In this document: piece by piece, positions 34,260 to 34,511 of the stretch
Position numbering within the stretch: the first letter of the stretch is position 1
Layout of the letters: every line of letters starts with the position of its first letter
Assembly: GCA_024694565.1 (NCBI GenBank)
Contig: JAILJR010000198.1
Span: 1-34,511, forward strand
Source: Butyrivibrio sp.
Lineage (GTDB): Bacteria; Bacillota; Clostridia; Lachnospirales; Lachnospiraceae
DNA length: 34,511 bases
Direction of reading: 5' to 3'
Translations under genes and position numbers: made by a program
Notes under the pieces: model-generated
Told to the model about the DNA's origin: nothing
What the model saw: only the letters and a program-made list of their open reading frames with translations
Databases searched by the model: none

Positions 34260-34330
34260 CTTCCCCCTGATTGTATGATGTTGAGTCGCCCGACAAAAGC
34301 TCGCCAGTCCGGCCCCGGCTGTGCATATTG
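34260..34330. repeat. Left arm of a 71-bp perfect inverted repeat
   Basis: This arm is exactly complementary to 34441-34511. It starts with CTTCCCCCTGATTGTATGAT and contains the core GAGTCGCCCGACAAAAGCTC (34283-34302), then a GC-rich stretch GGCCCCGGC. With one mismatch the pairing extends to 34334/34437. The outer end carries the alr ribosome binding site, so the arm is also the 5' leader of alr. Confidence 0.97.
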
Positions 34331-34361
34331 CACAGGAGGCTGAGAGGCCCTATGAGCTCGT

Positions 34362-34398
34362 CGGTACTTAGGCACCGTATTTTGGTGCCTTAGTACCG
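34362..34398. repeat. Nested inverted repeat inside the foldback element
   Basis: CGGTACTTAGGCACC (34362-34376) and GGTGCCTTAGTACCG (34384-34398) form a 15-bp stem with one central mismatch and a 7-base loop (GTATTTT). It is nearly at the centre of the larger inverted repeat. No T-run follows on either strand, so it is not an intrinsic terminator. Confidence 0.9.
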
Positions 34399-34440
34399 CT
34401 ACGAAGCGAAAGGAGCGAAAGCGTGCCCGAAGAGATTGTA

Positions 34441-34511
34441 CAATATGCACAGCCGGGGCCGGACTGGCGAGCTTTTGTCGGGCGACTCAACATCATACAA
34501 TCAGGGGGAAG
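34441..34511. repeat. Right arm of the 71-bp inverted repeat (window edge)
   Basis: Exact complement of 34260-34330, ending at the last base of the window. It ends with AATCAGGGGGAAG reading plus, the same purine-rich box that serves alr on the minus strand. If a plus-strand gene begins just beyond the edge, this arm would be its leader; that cannot be seen here. Confidence 0.95.

Larger units (their letters stand above)
34260..34511. mobile_element. Foldback/MITE-like element upstream of alr
   Basis: 252 bases: 71-bp terminal inverted repeats, a roughly 110-base centre and a nested 15-bp inverted repeat inside. It encodes no protein. The centre also has a short tandem-like stretch AGCGAAAGGAGCGAAAGCG (34406-34424). 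A short relative of the arm core lies near the other end of the window (440-475), so the sequence is dispersed. It may be a non-autonomous element, a structured RNA shared by divergent leaders, or an invertible segment; target-site duplications cannot be checked because the window ends at the right arm. Assembly error at a contig end is also possible. Confidence 0.5.

Noticed and set aside
34331-34440. Promoter inside the foldback loop (phase-variable switch)
   Set aside because: The best pair, TTGCAC and TATGAG with 17 bases between, matches consensus poorly; no resolvase or invertase gene is visible.

Overview
The window looks like one whole contig from a low-to-mid GC Gram-positive anaerobe of the Clostridia, most likely a Lachnospiraceae (Butyrivibrio-like; the genus is a guess). 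The basis is the style of the 16S 5' end, strong AGGAGG-type ribosome binding sites, several SGC-type lipoproteins, a single-chain alpha2 glycyl-tRNA synthetase, ScpAB, and a split Na+-pump decarboxylase operon. The left end lies inside a 16S rRNA gene and the right end stops exactly at the end of a 71-bp inverted-repeat arm. Both are typical places for an assembly to break at multicopy sequence. Almost everything is on the minus strand; only the J-domain membrane protein (31939-33090) reads plus.

Layout, left to right (the minus strand reads right to left). 1-484: 5' end of a 16S gene with a near-consensus P1-type promoter, preceded by the intrinsic terminator of a lipoprotein gene and a short dispersed repeat. 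482-8559: lipoprotein; then sensor kinase, a decayed NRPS remnant, its likely partner response regulator, a small membrane protein and a glycogen-debranching enzyme. The NRPS remnant sits between the regulator and kinase genes. 8621-14130: an operon bounded by two terminators that encodes a 12S/MmdA-like carboxyltransferase, an OadG-like lipoprotein, a biotin carrier, the OadB Na+ pump and a 5S/OadA-like carboxyltransferase. 14169-19419: scpB, scpA, a phosphoesterase, rpsU with its own promoter, and alaS.

19512-31718: a long run of closely spaced housekeeping and envelope genes (glyQS, lipoprotein, recO, era, DUF4349 lipoprotein, M16 protease, large membrane protein, yebC-type regulator, CNNM/CorC protein), probably one or a few transcripts. 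31719-34511: a divergent promoter for the J-domain membrane protein, which converges tail-to-tail on alr (alanine racemase). Upstream of alr is a large foldback element whose left arm supplies the alr ribosome binding site.

How the genes work together. The decarboxylase cluster carries counterparts of all three Propionibacterium transcarboxylase subunits plus a Na+ pump, so it could couple acyl-CoA/oxo-acid carboxyl transfer to a sodium gradient. alaS, glyQS, rpsU, era, recO and scpAB are core translation, GTPase, repair and chromosome functions. The main points for a second look are the foldback repeat and its short relative at the opposite end of the window, the NRPS remnant inside the two-component operon, the carboxyltransferase/Na+ pump combination, and leader hairpins before alaS and rpsU.
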